A program made the translations under genes and the position numbers. Below are positions 34,794-46,421 of a DNA stretch of 64,000 bases, piece after piece. Position 1 is the stretch's first letter, and the number at the start of each line of letters is the position of its first letter. This DNA is from Excoecaria cochinchinensis (Eukaryota > Streptophyta > Magnoliopsida > Malpighiales > Euphorbiaceae): contig CANTUQ010000070.1 in the NCBI GenBank assembly GCA_947683425.1, positions 4,118,001 through 4,182,000 on the forward strand, given 5' to 3'. The notes under the pieces were generated by a model that was given only the letters and a program-made list of their open reading frames with translations, made no database searches and was not told where the DNA came from.

Positions 34794-35295
34794 TAACTGA
34801 AAATTACATAAAGAATGAAGCAGAAGACCACAAGAATAGCTCTACTGTTTCATTTCAAATAAAACACTATTGTGATCAATTTCATCCAAAATTTGTCCTT
34901 GATCAACGCACATGAGTAAAATAGTAATTGTAATAACAATAAAACAGTCCATGGTTTTAAACCCAGAACATATGTTGCACAAAAGCTAGATCAAAATTGA
35001 GAAATAAGTGAGCCAATAAAACGAAGCCCCTATAATATTTTTGATTGCACACATTAGCACCAGAAGAAACCAGGCTTGTCTGTATTTTCATTTTTATTAT
35101 GATACATTAGTGTAATTTTTTCAACATATTTTCTAGGAAACACATATATCAGATTGTCTTTGTTATTTGAGGCAAGCATTTGATTTATCTGTGAGTCTTC
35201 ATCCTGTAATGTGTGAAATGGATGTGCAATCAGCAATATATTTCTGAAAATGGATGATCCCATTATGTAGAAATGCAGTAGTTCTCATTTTTCAC
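34794..35295. other. AT-rich sequence without a recognisable gene
   Basis: The minus-strand 69-codon frame at 35054-35263 matches nothing I recognise. This was presumably one locus with 28.6-29.9 kb before the LARD-like element inserted. Confidence 0.4.
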
Positions 35296-35407
35296 CTTAT
35301 AGAGGGTGTTCGAGGCAACTAAAGAAGATTCATGGGACATTATTCCACTTGCATGTTGAAGAAGTAAACTTCTTAACCATGGAAGAGCACATGCCAACAT
35401 TGCTCCC
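35296..35407 (-). pseudogene. Single-exon fragment, UTP5/WDR43-like (U3 processome)
   Basis: A 112-bp exon bounded by splice-like signals (tttcag before, gtgaaa after) encodes LPWLRSLLLQHASGIMSHES followed by a SNTLY segment. This resembles the Dip2/Utp12 C-terminal domain of WDR43/UTP5-like nucleolar proteins, which work in pre-18S rRNA processing. No neighbouring exon of that gene was found, so it is an isolated fragment. Family assignment is from recall of the motif. Confidence 0.55.
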
Positions 35408-36750
35408 CTGAAATAAGTAATAATCATGTAAGATATGAGATCTTTTAGGCCGTTAAACTTAAACTTCTTTTTCCAATTCCTAACTTTTAGTAGTTTTATA
35501 TCCAAAGAAAAAGAAAAGAGAAAACAAAACAAAACACTCACTGTAATTCAGAAATGAAACAATAATATGCGCATCAACTTCAATAGCATAGCAAAATACA
35601 GTTCACACCAGTTACCAATAACACAAAACATCATTCAACAATAGAGCAAATGCATAAGCATGTTTAAGAATTTACTTAAGAATCAAAGCCACTGCAGAAA
35701 TTAAGCACAACAAATAGGCAGCATAGCAAGTTAAATTTGCATGTCATAAAATTGAATATTATTATCACTGGGAAACATTGAACAACATCCACGAGGTTTT
35801 CATTCTTTAAATTTGCAGTGCCTTTTCCTTCTATTTTAAAATATACTCTAAATAAAATACAACAACTAGGTGAAAATGTTAAAGGAAAGATTAAAAGTTA
35901 AATTAGAGTAGGTTTCTGAGCTAAACCAACAGCTCCTAATTTGAATAACTATTCTCTCAAGTCAACCTTTTTTGAATGTCCTATCCTCTACAAACTAAAA
36001 CACGATAGAAGGAAAAAGTTCAAGTAAAAAAGTGACACTAGATGCTCGTTATACTATCTACCATTATAGCTCCTTTGAAGTTAATGATGACGAAATACAA
36101 ACTAAAATCATCTTCATACCTTCAATAGTCAGCTTGGGCTGCTGAGCACCACAGCCACCACAACCCTGTTTCACAGGCTCTTCAGTATCCTGGCCTTCAA
36201 CATCAATATCATCACCACCTTCACATTTAGTCTTATTTTTGCATGCATCAAGAATCTTCTTAAGCCTGCTTTTGAGATTCTTTATTTTCAAGGCTTGCTT
36301 AAACTTGTGGTCTTCCTGCAGGAAAACAACCAAACACAACATTAAAAGATTTTCCTATATCAATCACTAAGGAAGTCAGTAGACCTATTGAAGGTTCTCA
36401 ACCTTCATAATTTGCTCACTGATTTTGCAATCACACAAAAATAAATAAATCTATAATCTTCAGTTATGCTAACATGTTCTAGCGCTCACTTCTCATTATT
36501 GTAAATCAAACGTCCTAAGATAGAAATTCATATATTGCTAATACAATAATTGAATCATGAAATGTGCCGGGACCATAGTCTCCATAAATGGCATGCCTAG
36601 ACAACCCCATTAATGGAAGAAGCCAACACAAACAATAAGAATTACCAATCAAGAAGATGCTATAACCCAGCTAGGGGCAGAACTTAGTCTACGAAGTATA
36701 GTTACTCATGAGATTGGACCCTGGTTATCATATCAATACCAGATGAATAA

Positions 36751-37790
36751 GAAAAACTGTAACAATACCGGAAATAAGAGACATAAATACCTCATCTGCC
36801 TATGCATTTTTAACAAAATTTAACAAAAACATAATATATAAGTCACAGTATTATTAATTATATGTCTACAGCCTATATATAAAAGGAAAAAAATATTGTG
36901 GAAAATTTACCTGGTCATCCCAGTTAGTTTTCCAGGTAACATAGCCAAGTACAAGGGATTGTAAAACTAATCCAATAAGCATTCCAAGCCATATACCCAA
37001 CAAATTAAATCCAATTCAAATATTAGCAGAAAGAATTTGTAGTAATTGATTATTAGTGATGGCCACTCATGTGCTAACCTTTACTTGCATGTGAGCCACA
37101 TATGCTAGGATAATTCCTAATGGCAGTCGGAACAGATAATAGCACCTCAAGTTGACATATGCTACAATACTTTGTCTCCCAGCACCCACAACAATTCCTC
37201 AAAAATAAATTAACATTGATTTTTTTTTAAAAAAAAAATTATAATTATCTCAAAAATAAAAAAAAAAATAAAAAGAATTATGGGGTTTATAATTTGTATA
37301 TATGATAGAATAGAAGCATGCCTGAAAGAATTGGTTGGACACTGTTTAGAAGAACAGAGAAAGCAAGTAAAAGAGAAAGCTCAGATACAGTCGATGCCAC
37401 TTCCTTTTCACAAGTAAACAAGTATGCAATTTCATGCCCAAATATCAAACAAATAACCCATAATATCACTCCTATTATAATTGAATTCACCAATGTTTCT
37501 TTAATGGCCAATTTTGCAGCTTTAGCATCTCCTCTTCCCAATTCATTTGCAACTCTTACACTACATATATAATTAATTATTATGTTAATAACACTTTAAT
37601 ATATATGCTTAGTGTTAATTAATTTCTATTAAGAATTAAATGTTGTACCTAATTGCTGCCATGAAGCCAACACAAAGCATGAAATCCCAAGCTGTTAATT
37701 TATTTTGCTTAGGGTTAATTAATTTATTTTAAATGAGAAAAATTGTAACAATACCGAAAACAAGAGACATAATTACCTCATCTGCCAAAA
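36751..37790 (-). repeat. RPB1-intron sequence repeated on both sides of the MATE fragment
   Basis: About 55 bp around the RPB1 exon A donor (minus strand: gcagatgaggtaNttatgtc and the following intron, to about gttacaNttttt) occurs at 37737-37790 and again at about 36751-36806. The MATE fragment lies exactly between. It is much too long for a transposon target duplication; template switching during gene-fragment capture would explain it. Confidence 0.8.
36911..37691 (-). pseudogene. MATE/DETOXIFICATION transporter fragment, C-terminal half
   Basis: Four exons in order: 37691-37649 (WDFMLCVGFMAAI); 37560-37322 (VRVANELGRGDAKAAK ... LAFSVLLNSVQPILSG); 37197-37079 (VGAGRQSIVAYVN ... AYVAHMQVK); and about 36998-36911 (IWLGMLIGLVLQSLVLGYV then TWKTNWDDQ). 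They cover the last membrane helices of a plant MATE efflux carrier (a proton-driven exporter of organic cations or flavonoids). The start, the N-terminal half and the last exon are missing. The donor after SG is GC instead of GT, and the acceptor before IWLG reads TG instead of AG, so normal splicing is unlikely. Confidence 0.88.
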
Positions 37791-37847
37791 TCTTAGAACA
37801 AATGAAACAAACGCATTGCATGATACTAACTACCGTCGTCAGAAAAC

Positions 37848-38265
37848 CTATATAAAAGCAAAAAGTTCACAACTCAATTCAGAAAAAACCTTGCTCAAAA
37901 TTCACAGCCCAGTACAAGTAGTAGTAGAAGCTCCAAAGCACAACTAGAAATGCAAACACAGAACTGATAATTGATGATGAAGGTACAAAAAGAGAGATTA
38001 CGAAAAACCGCAAAAATTGTCCTCATTTTCTCCATGGATCTGCTCCAACTGAAGAGTCATCTAAAACTCGATTGCCATTCCATTCTGTATTTGAGAACGT
38101 GGGAAACTGAATATTGAAAGTAAAGGAAGAAAAAGAAATTTGATAATTTAGGAAGAAGAAGAAGAGGGAATTGGGAAAGATGCAAACGTTTTAGGGTTAT
38201 TAACCATGGGAATAGACCGTTGAAGAAAGAGAATTGCCGGTATGGGCATGACCTGTTTTACCTTC
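37848..38265 (-). other. Possible captured 5' leader region upstream of the RPB1 fragment
   Basis: On the minus strand 38200-38100 is CT-rich, like a plant 5' untranslated leader, followed by an ATG (MEWQSS, then a stop). It does not encode the RPB1 N-terminus. It may come from a fourth locus or be ordinary flank. 38266-38689 is AT-rich with nothing visible. Confidence 0.35.
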
Positions 38266-38694
38266 CATCCAAAGGACAAGAAAATTGCATATTCGCGTTG
38301 TGAATGTACTCGCGTATCAAAAGACTACCCCTGATTTTGAATTTGTGAATGTAAACTAAAATAACCGAAAATAGAAAAATTGAAATTCGGTAAAAAAAAT
38401 ATAAATTAAAATTAAATTAAAATTTTTACGAATAGAGTCTATAACCTAAAACTAAATTAAATTTTTAACATTTCTTATATCATTAAAATTGAACTGATTT
38501 ATAATTTAAAAATTTTTATTTAGCAAAATAATATTTTTTAAAAAAATTAATTTTTTAAATTTTTAATTATTAATCGAACTAAATAAATAAACTGTACTGA
38601 TTTAATTTTTTTTGCTTAAAATAGAACCATGCTTGCCCCAATTTCTTCTTTCCATGCTACAAATATGTGCTTGGTTTGTATTTTTATTTATCTC

Positions 38695-39099
38695 TGAAGG
38701 GAAAAATAATAAAAGAAAAAAGTAAATACATACTTGTTGTAGCGCGAAAATCACGTTGCGGAAGCGGTACAAGGATCTTCTTTTATTAGTCACTGGTCTG
38801 GCTTTTACCCACTCGGAATAATAGCAGCTAGATTACAATCTAAAAGTCAGTGAAAGATTAATACAAAATAAAGTGAGTGGGAACGAGCAGCCTTGCGGCG
38901 TATATGTTTTCTCGTTACCAAATTATGAGGACCTCTCATCTATTTATAGAGGTCCTAAAAGCTAGAGTCTTAACCCTAATCTAACTCAGAATCTTTTTTG
39001 AGATAGGATTTGATAATTTAATTCAGATTAAATAACTCAATTTAATCTGGATAGGAACTCAATCCTATATAGAGTCATGGGCGTATCCAAACTCTATCA
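38695..39099 (-). repeat. 3' LTR of the minus-strand copia element
   Basis: Plus-strand ends TGAAGGGAAAAATAATA and AACTCTATCA. A TATAAATA box on the minus strand lies at 38941-38948. Confidence 0.93.
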
Positions 39100-40182
39100 T
39101 CTCCCACTCGCATATGACGGAACACATTCCGTATATATAATCTTTAGTTATACAGACTAATAGATTGTGTGACCAGCATACCTCGAGAGCACTATAGCTA
39201 TACACCTATTAGGGATATATAGCTTCTCGAAAAAGGCGATCCTTTTATTTCACATATGCCTAACCCTAGATCACCTTCTCACAATCACCGTTTTAACTCA
39301 TGATCTCATAAAATGTTATTCGTGTTCACTATTATGTTTCTACTCATAGAAACAATAATAGACATGTCGGTGAACCGCGAATTCTTATGAATGTGATCAA
39401 AAGGTTATCTTCCCCTCTTACTATATGCCATCCATCATGATTCAACTCGTTTTTCTAGTTAGATCCTCCAGGTCTAAATTTTTCCCAGACCTCTTGGAGA
39501 CTAACCAAGCTAGCCACATTAAACCATACTTCAGGGATAAGTTAAGGGTTCTAAGGGTCGCTATATTAACAGGGTCTCACAATAGGGAAAATTGAGATCA
39601 ATAGTATTAAATTTCCATCCCTTTGGTCACTTAAGCACACACGGTATAAAACATGTGTTATGGTGTTCCTTCTTTCCCTTAAAGGAGCGCATGTCACACA
39701 TTTAAATAATGTGTATATTAAAGCACCATATAGAAGCATAAGGCTGCGATGTACCGAAGCACCCAACTTTAGTTCGCTTACTTAAGAACTACTTCTGATT
39801 TTTAAGACAGAACATGGTAATTACACATAACTATCCATCAGATTCCATACGATCCTTATTTTGGATCTCAATCCAAAGCATACAACCTCATGTATGACTT
39901 TATCTTGCGCCTTAATAAGACATATCTTGTAATTTCTGTAAGACGGCACTTTCATTTTGAACAGGCTCTTGAGCATACTCATTTGTTCAAAAATCGCCTC
40001 ATCTTAGTCTTTGCCAACTCATCGACAAAACTAAGGTAAACACCCTTGTGAGTGGGCTACTTCTCTGTCTGGCTTGCTCAAACTCAAATAATTAACAGTA
40101 AGTGTTCACACAATAAACATTTACACTCATGTATTGCCAACAATGAACTTTATTATTATTCACAAATAATAATGTTAAGGGA

Positions 40183-43100
40183 TTACAAAAATAAAGTCAG
40201 TACACATAAAATTCTACGCAAACCCTGAATTCTAATGTGTCTCTCAAACACATATTTAGTCACAGGTTTAGTCAACGGATCTGCAATCATATCATGCGTA
40301 GATATGTACTGTAAGTTCACATCTCCCTGTGCAACTACATCTCTTATATAATGATACTTAATTTCGATATGCTTAGTCCTACTATGAAATTTCAGATCTT
40401 TTATGTAAGCTATCGATGATTGACTGTCACTATAGACTGTCACTTGTCCCTCCGAGGTAGTTACTCTTAAATGATCCATCAACCGTTTTAGCCAAACTGC
40501 CTCTTATACTGCAGTTGCGGAAGTTATGAATTCAGCTTCCATTGTTGATAAGGCTACATAGGTTTGTTTCTTGCTACTCCATGAGATGGCACCCTTGCCA
40601 AGCAAAAATATAAAACCTGAAGTGAATTTCCTCTCGTCCACATCTTCTGCCCAATCAACATCAGTGTATCCTCTCAATTGCAGATCCTTGCCTTTATAAC
40701 AGAGAGAATAATCTGTTGTACCTTTGAGGTATCTAAGTATCCTATTAACTGCTTTCCAATGTGCTTCGTCCGGGTTAGATTGATATCTACTTGCCATGCC
40801 CACTGCATAGTAAATATCAGGTCTCGTACACAACATAGCATACATAAGACTACCCATGGCACTGGCATAAGGAACGTCTCTCATATGCTCCACTTCATTT
40901 GGCGTCTTAGGACACATTTCTTTGCTAAGAAATTGATTCTTGGCAATGGGGCAGTCTATGGGTTTGCAGTTCTGCATATTGAATCGTTTAAGTACTTTGT
41001 TGATATATATCTCTTGAGAAAGGGACAACAACCTTCTCAAACGATCTCTTAAAATCTTAACTCCAAGAATGTAGTCTGCATTATCCATATCTTTCATTTC
41101 AAAGTTGGACGATAACCAATCTTTTATTTGATTTACGTACACTTTGTCGTTTCCAGCTATTAGTATGTCGTCTACATACAATGTTAAAATGACAAAATTA
41201 TTTTCAGAGCTTTTATTATATACGCAATGGTCTTCATCAATCATGTTGAACCCATTCGACATGATTGTATCATGAAATCTCAAATACCATTGTCGCGAAA
41301 ACTGTTTCAGGCCATAGATTAATTTTTTCAATCGGCAAACCTTATGTTCGCTGCCTTTTTCAATGAAACCTACAGGTTATTCCATGTAGATTTATTCATT
41401 CAGTTCTCCATTGAGAAAAGCAGTCTTTATATCCATTTGATGTAGCTCTAGGTCTAAACTTGCTATTATAGCAAAAATTAACCTTATAGAGGTAAATCTC
41501 ACAACAGGGGAGAAAGTCTCCTCATAGTCAATCCCTTCCTGCTATGTGAACCCCTTAGCGACTAGCCGAGCTTTGTATCTTTCGATACTGCCATCAGCTT
41601 TTCACTTCACCTTGAGAATCCATTTATTCCCAATCGGTTTGCGTGCTTCAAGTAGATCAACCAGTTTCCAAACACGATTTGATCTCATAGAAGCTATTTC
41701 TTCTTCCATTGCATTGATCCATTTTTCTTTAGCTGGGCTTGAGAAGGCCTCTTTGATATTTTTAGGTTCTTCCTCATCATGTGGGTTAACTAAAAGGGCT
41801 TCGTTCAAGCCTTCGATCTCAAATCGTCGGTGAGGAACACTTATCTTTTTAGACTTACGCAGTTTCGAATCTTGATAAACATGTCTCATATATTCATCGT
41901 AATTCGGAATACTCCCACTGGGACCATGTTCCATACTCCCACTGGAGTCAGGAATGCTCCCACTCAAATCAGGGTCTCGAACATCCGGATCTTGTAGAGG
42001 AGGAAGATCTTGACCTTCTTCCTCTAATTTCCTCCCACTCGGATGGAGTGATCATGACAGTTCATCTTCCTGAGTTTCATAAAAAGTGAAATCTTGATTC
42101 ACTTCGCCCAACTTTGGAAACTCATTTTTCAAGAATATGACATCTCGTGATTCAAATGTAGTCACAGAACCATTCTCTTGCTCACCCATGAATACGTATC
42201 CTTTTAACACTTCAAAATATCTCACAAAGATACTCTTTTTACCTCTTGGTACCAATTTATGAAATTTACTTGAGGTATCATGGACGTAAGCAGCATAACC
42301 CCAAGGTCGTAGATAGCTTAGGTCAGGCTGCCGACCAGTCCACAACTCATAAGGTGTGGATGTGACTGATTTTGAGGGCACTCGGTTTAGAACATATGTG
42401 GCAATAAGTAAAGCATCTCCCCAATAGGAGATAGGCAAATTTGCTTCTGCCATCATAGATCTAACCATATCAAGGAGAGTCCTATTTCTCCTTTCCGCAA
42501 CACCGTTTTGTTATGGAGTTCTGGGAATGGACAACTGATGTTCAATCCCTTTTTCATCACATAAAGCTTTAAATTCATCTGAAAGATATTCCCGACCTCG
42601 GTCAGTTCTTAAAGCTTTGATCTTTTTATCTAATAGATTCTCAACTAAGTTCATAAAAGTTTTGAAGCAACTCAATGCTTCTGACTTGTGAGAAATCAAG
42701 TAGACATGACCATACCTTGTATAGTCATCTATAAATGTGATGAAGTAGTAGGCCCTATGCCTTACCCTCACATTCATTGGACCATAAACATCAGAATGAA
42801 TTAATTGCAATGGAAATTCAGCTCTAGTTCCTTTTTCGAACGGTTTTCTTACTAGTTTTCCTTTAAGACAATGCTCATAAGTAGGTAATTCGACCTCGTT
42901 CAAATCACCTAGTAAACCAGTTTTGGCTAACTGACTCATTCGATCTTGTCCAATGTGGTTTAATCTAGCATGCCATAATTTCACATGATTCTCATTATTA
43001 TGTGAAGTAGAAGAGATTAAAGAAAAACTATTATTATTCATAAAGTTAGGATCGATATCCAAAATAATGAAATTGTTCGAAATAAAACCAGAACCATAAT

Positions 43101-43401
43101 AGACATCATCCAAACATAAGCGCACACTGTCATCTTTAAAGTGTAAATTAAAACCAAGTTTTAATAACACAAGAACAGAAACTAAATTTCTACGAATATC
43201 TGGAGCATAAAACACATCATGTAGGAGTAAGGTTCGGCCTTTGCGTAAGATTAATCTACACGCTCCAACCCCTCGAACTGGCACTCTTGCGTCATTTCCC
43301 ACATATATATATTTTACTCCATATGGTATTCGCCGGAATTCTACAAAGGCATCTCGATCCTTTGCTACATGGTCCATTGCTCCTGAATCAACCACCCACA
43401 A
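40183..43401 (-). pseudogene. pol: Copia Pol: protease, integrase, RT, RNase H with many stops
   Basis: A single minus-strand frame. Protease motif VVDSGAMDH; integrase zinc part (LWHARLNHIG ... YEHCLKGK) and core (LIHSDVYGPM, FIDDYTRYGHVYLI, KALRTDRGREYLS, QNGVAERRNRT). The RT start lies near FSSPAKEKWINAMEEE, with the catalytic site LYVDDILIAGND, followed by RNase H (TDVDWAEDVDERK, SSKKQTYVALSTMEAEF, VYSDSQSSI, TKHIEIKYHYIRD). In-frame stops at 42511, 42052, 41602, 41542, 41392, 41377 and 40504 break it; no frameshift separates the pieces. Five or six of them replace codons normally Gln or Arg (CAA, CAG, CGA), consistent with C-to-T changes. Ends at 40183. Confidence 0.95.
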
Positions 43402-44328
43402 AAGGATGAAATTCAGTTAGTAATACAGAACTAGATACACAAATTTCACTCACTCTTGAGTTAGAATAGTGTACCTGATTGGGCACAGTGCAGTCTCTTG
43501 CATAGTGTCCTTTCTGTTGGTAGTTAAAACATTTTAATTTTGAAATGTTTATCTTTTTCTTGCCTTTGGACCTTTTAGAATTCTGCTCCTTTTTCTGCCT
43601 TTTATTTTCTTGGCAGGTTTCTTATCCCGACCTTTGAAGCCCTTCCTTTTGTTCTGGTTTGAGCTCATTCCACCAGAATGGGATTGTGCCATATGCACTT
43701 CAGCATTGACCTTAATCGATGCCAATCTGTCCTCTTCTAGCTCCAAATGTCTTGCGACATCCTCAAATGTCTTCACACTATCCATATGAGTTAGTTGCAT
43801 TTTCATATGCTCCCAACTCTTGGGTAAGGAACGGATGACAGCTTGCACTTGCTGCTCGTCAGTCAACTTATGACCATATTCACTAAACTCGCTCATCATA
43901 TTTTCCATCTCCCTGAGATGTTTTCGCATTGAATGATCAGACTTCTTCTGATAAGTATCAAACTTAATCGTCAAAGATCGGAGCCTAGTTAGAGTCACTC
44001 CTCCAAACTTCTCTCGCAAAGCGATCTACAGATCCATTGCGTTCTGATACTTTCGAAATTACTTAGTTATATCATCCTCCATAGCACTCAGGAGAATGAT
44101 ACGAGCAGTGGAATTCTTTTTCTTCCATACCAGATATACATCTCGGTCCCGCCTATGCTGGGCCGTGTTGCCATCCTCAGGTTCAGCCATAACCGAACTC
44201 AAGGTTTCGAGAGCCTCTTGCTCCTCTAGCACATACTGGATCTTCATACTCCAGATTTCATAATTGTCGCCATTTAATTTCAAGTCTTTGTTTAATTCAG
44301 CGATAATAGATTTGAAAGCAGATGACAT
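43402..44328 (-). pseudogene. gag: Copia Gag (UBN2-type) with stops and a damaged zinc knuckle
   Basis: The start MSSAFKSIIAELNKDLKLNG is chosen because the related element at 63864 starts at the same place (MDNASKS). The region NGDNYEIWSMKIQYVLEEQE, then MEDDITK, FGGVTLTRLRSL and RSLPKSWEHMKMQL is a UBN2-type Gag, followed by a Lys-rich basic segment. Stops lie at 44059-44061 and 44026-44028. After a 1-nt shift near 43610 the zinc knuckle appears as CFNYQQKGHYARDC: the second Cys ligand is Tyr, so RNA binding should be impaired. A further shift returns to the protease frame at 43401. Confidence 0.9.
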
Positions 44329-44355
44329 TTGTATTCTCTGATTCAAATAGAACAA

Positions 44356-46408
44356 AGTTGCACGTTAATATAGGATATTGGGCAATACATGCAATTTACT
44401 ATACACCTAAAATAATAACCTAATAAAGTTTTCTATTAGACTCAAATTCGAAAAGGTTACTTAGATTACCAATTACCTTCTAAGTTCTAATGTCCAACTT
44501 TATAGGTTAAGATTTCATGCATAGTAAATCAGAATTATTAGATTAATTAAGTTCTTAAACTTTTGAGGGATATTTTATTGATTTTATTTTATTAAGTCTC
44601 TACTTAATAAACATACAAACATTTTACTCATAAAATATTGCAAGGCAATTAACATTTTAAAATAAGCACATTTATTAAAAAATAATTAAATGCCATAAGA
44701 ATAAACTCATTCATTCAACCAATAAATAAATCCAATAATTCTCAAATAAGACACACATGTCAAATAATAATAATAGGAAACGCAAATCCTATAAAATAAA
44801 CAAATGCTAACTATAATTGACACTCATGTCAACTACTCTAGAAAACTAGATCTCCTCAAGACCTTCACTGACACTGGGATTGATTCTTTGACCAAATGGA
44901 CTAACTCATAAGGGAACTCATAAGTTCGCTGATGAAGCCATGGACGATACACTTCATGTCCACTTCTCAATTTCATCACAGATGGGATGTTGCTCCTCAA
45001 CACTCCTCTTTTGCCAATTTCATCACAGATGGGATGTTGTTCCTCAACACTCCTATGTACCAAGTAGTTTCCAAAAGCCTCCTCAGGACTGGATGATATT
45101 CAAAAGAGTTAACCAACGCTTTGATTTTATCTCTATCATCCCTTCCTAAGCTTAAACCTCCTATCCAAATGCACTCCTGCATTTGTTCATGCATAGTCAA
45201 TATATGAAGCACTATAGCATCAATATCATTAGTTCGAATGTTCCTCCGCATTCTCATTTTGCTTAGTGAACGCACTCTTGCATTTCTTAAAGCAATTCCA
45301 TACGGAATTTTAGGAATCATAGGTATCCTTATCATCATTTCTGAAACACATTACAGAAATTTAAATGGTTAATACACTCATGTATAAACACATATGATTG
45401 AAACACATTTCAATCAACAAATAAGGACAAAAAATCATATAAAATATTTTTTAAAATATTTTTAAAAATAGAAAACACATTTTTCATAATTATTTTATAA
45501 TATTTATTTCAAAAAATAAACAAAAATATTTTATGGTCATCAAAAAATTTCGAAAAATAGACCAATAAATCAGAAAAATTTTGAAAAACATTTTCGCAAA
45601 AAAATAGAGTTGATTTGGAGACCAGAGAAACACCCACGCGCCGACAAGAGAGAGGGGGACGCACTCACGCACCCCCACATGCCACACGCGCGATTTCCCC
45701 TGGCCGGACACGTGTAAACACCACAGTGTGACGCGTGTCCGACTCTTACATGGCGCCCACATGGCACCATGTGGACATTGTTTGCCACGTGTCATGCCAC
45801 ATGGCAGTGACGTGGCTTGACACGTGGTGGACCCTTATTGGTACACATGGACAATGATGACACGTCATCATGACACGTAACAGGCCTTAGCCTTGCCATG
45901 TCTTAACCCCCGATTGGTCCACCTGGCGCCCACGTGGCACCAGGGGACACGTCGGATCCACGTGGCATGACCTCAGTATGCCACGTGACTCACGACTATT
46001 GGGCCACGTGTTAAGGACGCGTCACTCCTTGACACGTGTTTGCGTGCGTGTGGGCCACCGCCCACGCGCACGCCCCCAATGTGTGGTGGCGCGTGCAAGC
46101 CACGCGCCACCTTCCCGACTGATTTAGGTCTCCGAATTTTGGCCAGCCGGGGGTTCTCGGGATCTGTGAACACAGTGGAATGATCAAAATAAAAAATCCC
46201 AATTTTTAGACTAGCGTTTCGAATATTCAATTTTATCCCTCGAGTTTCGGTGTACACATACACGAAATTGAGCCAAAATATGCACACATGTATATTTTTC
46301 ACACAAAAAATAAATTTTTGTTGTGTTTCATGCTTCCTAAATCTACAAATTTTACTCATAAAATTTTAGATCAATTTTAAGCCTCATGTCAGGACGCAAT
46401 AAAATGTG
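44356..46408 (-). other. Long 5' leader of the minus-strand copia element
   Basis: Homologous to 61775-63863 of the plus-strand copia relative, including GAATGCAAGAGTGC-like phrases. The 113-codon frame at 44997-45338 is not kept open in the relative, so I do not call it a gene. The part nearest the primer site carries the CACGTG cluster. Confidence 0.75.
45709..46038. promoter_or_regulatory. Cluster of CACGTG (G-box) sites, decayed copy
   Basis: Eight exact CACGTG sites lie in 330 bp (45709, 45786, 45821, 45931, 45959, 45982, 46005, 46033). Near-misses such as CACATG, CATGTG and GACGTG lie in between and look like CpG-decay products. CACGTG is the core bound by plant bZIP and bHLH factors. 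The surroundings are GC-rich. Whether it regulates the element is inference. Confidence 0.75.
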
Positions 46409-46420
46409 GCTCTGATACCA
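46409..46420 (-). other. Primer-binding site, initiator Met tRNA type
   Basis: On the minus strand TGGTATCAGAGC follows the 5' LTR end after one base. It is the standard site for priming by the 3' end of initiator tRNA-Met. Confidence 0.93.
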
Positions 46421-46421
46421 A

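Larger units (their letters stand above)
36106..37847 (-). pseudogene. NRPB1: RNA polymerase II largest-subunit (RPB1) fragment, two exons
   Basis: Exon A (37847-37777) encodes FLTTVVSIMQCVCFICSKIL then ADE, and ends at a GT donor. Exon B (36315 to 36106) encodes EDHKFKQALKIKNLKSRLKK, ILDACKNKTKCEGGDDIDV, and CGGCGAQQPKLTIEG then MKMI. This is the N-terminal zinc-binding clamp region of RPB1. The match stops at MKMI (or at a donor-like GTATGA just before it), and the rest of the large gene is missing. The intron is kept, so the copy came from DNA rather than mRNA. A MATE gene fragment lies inside the intron. Confidence 0.9.

Noticed and set aside
36106..37847. Functional RNA polymerase II gene
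   Set aside because: Only two N-terminal exons are present and the match stops abruptly; the rest of the gene is absent.
44997..45338. 113-codon frame in the copia leader as a possible extra gene
   Set aside because: The homologous leader at 62950-63250 has stops in the matching frame.
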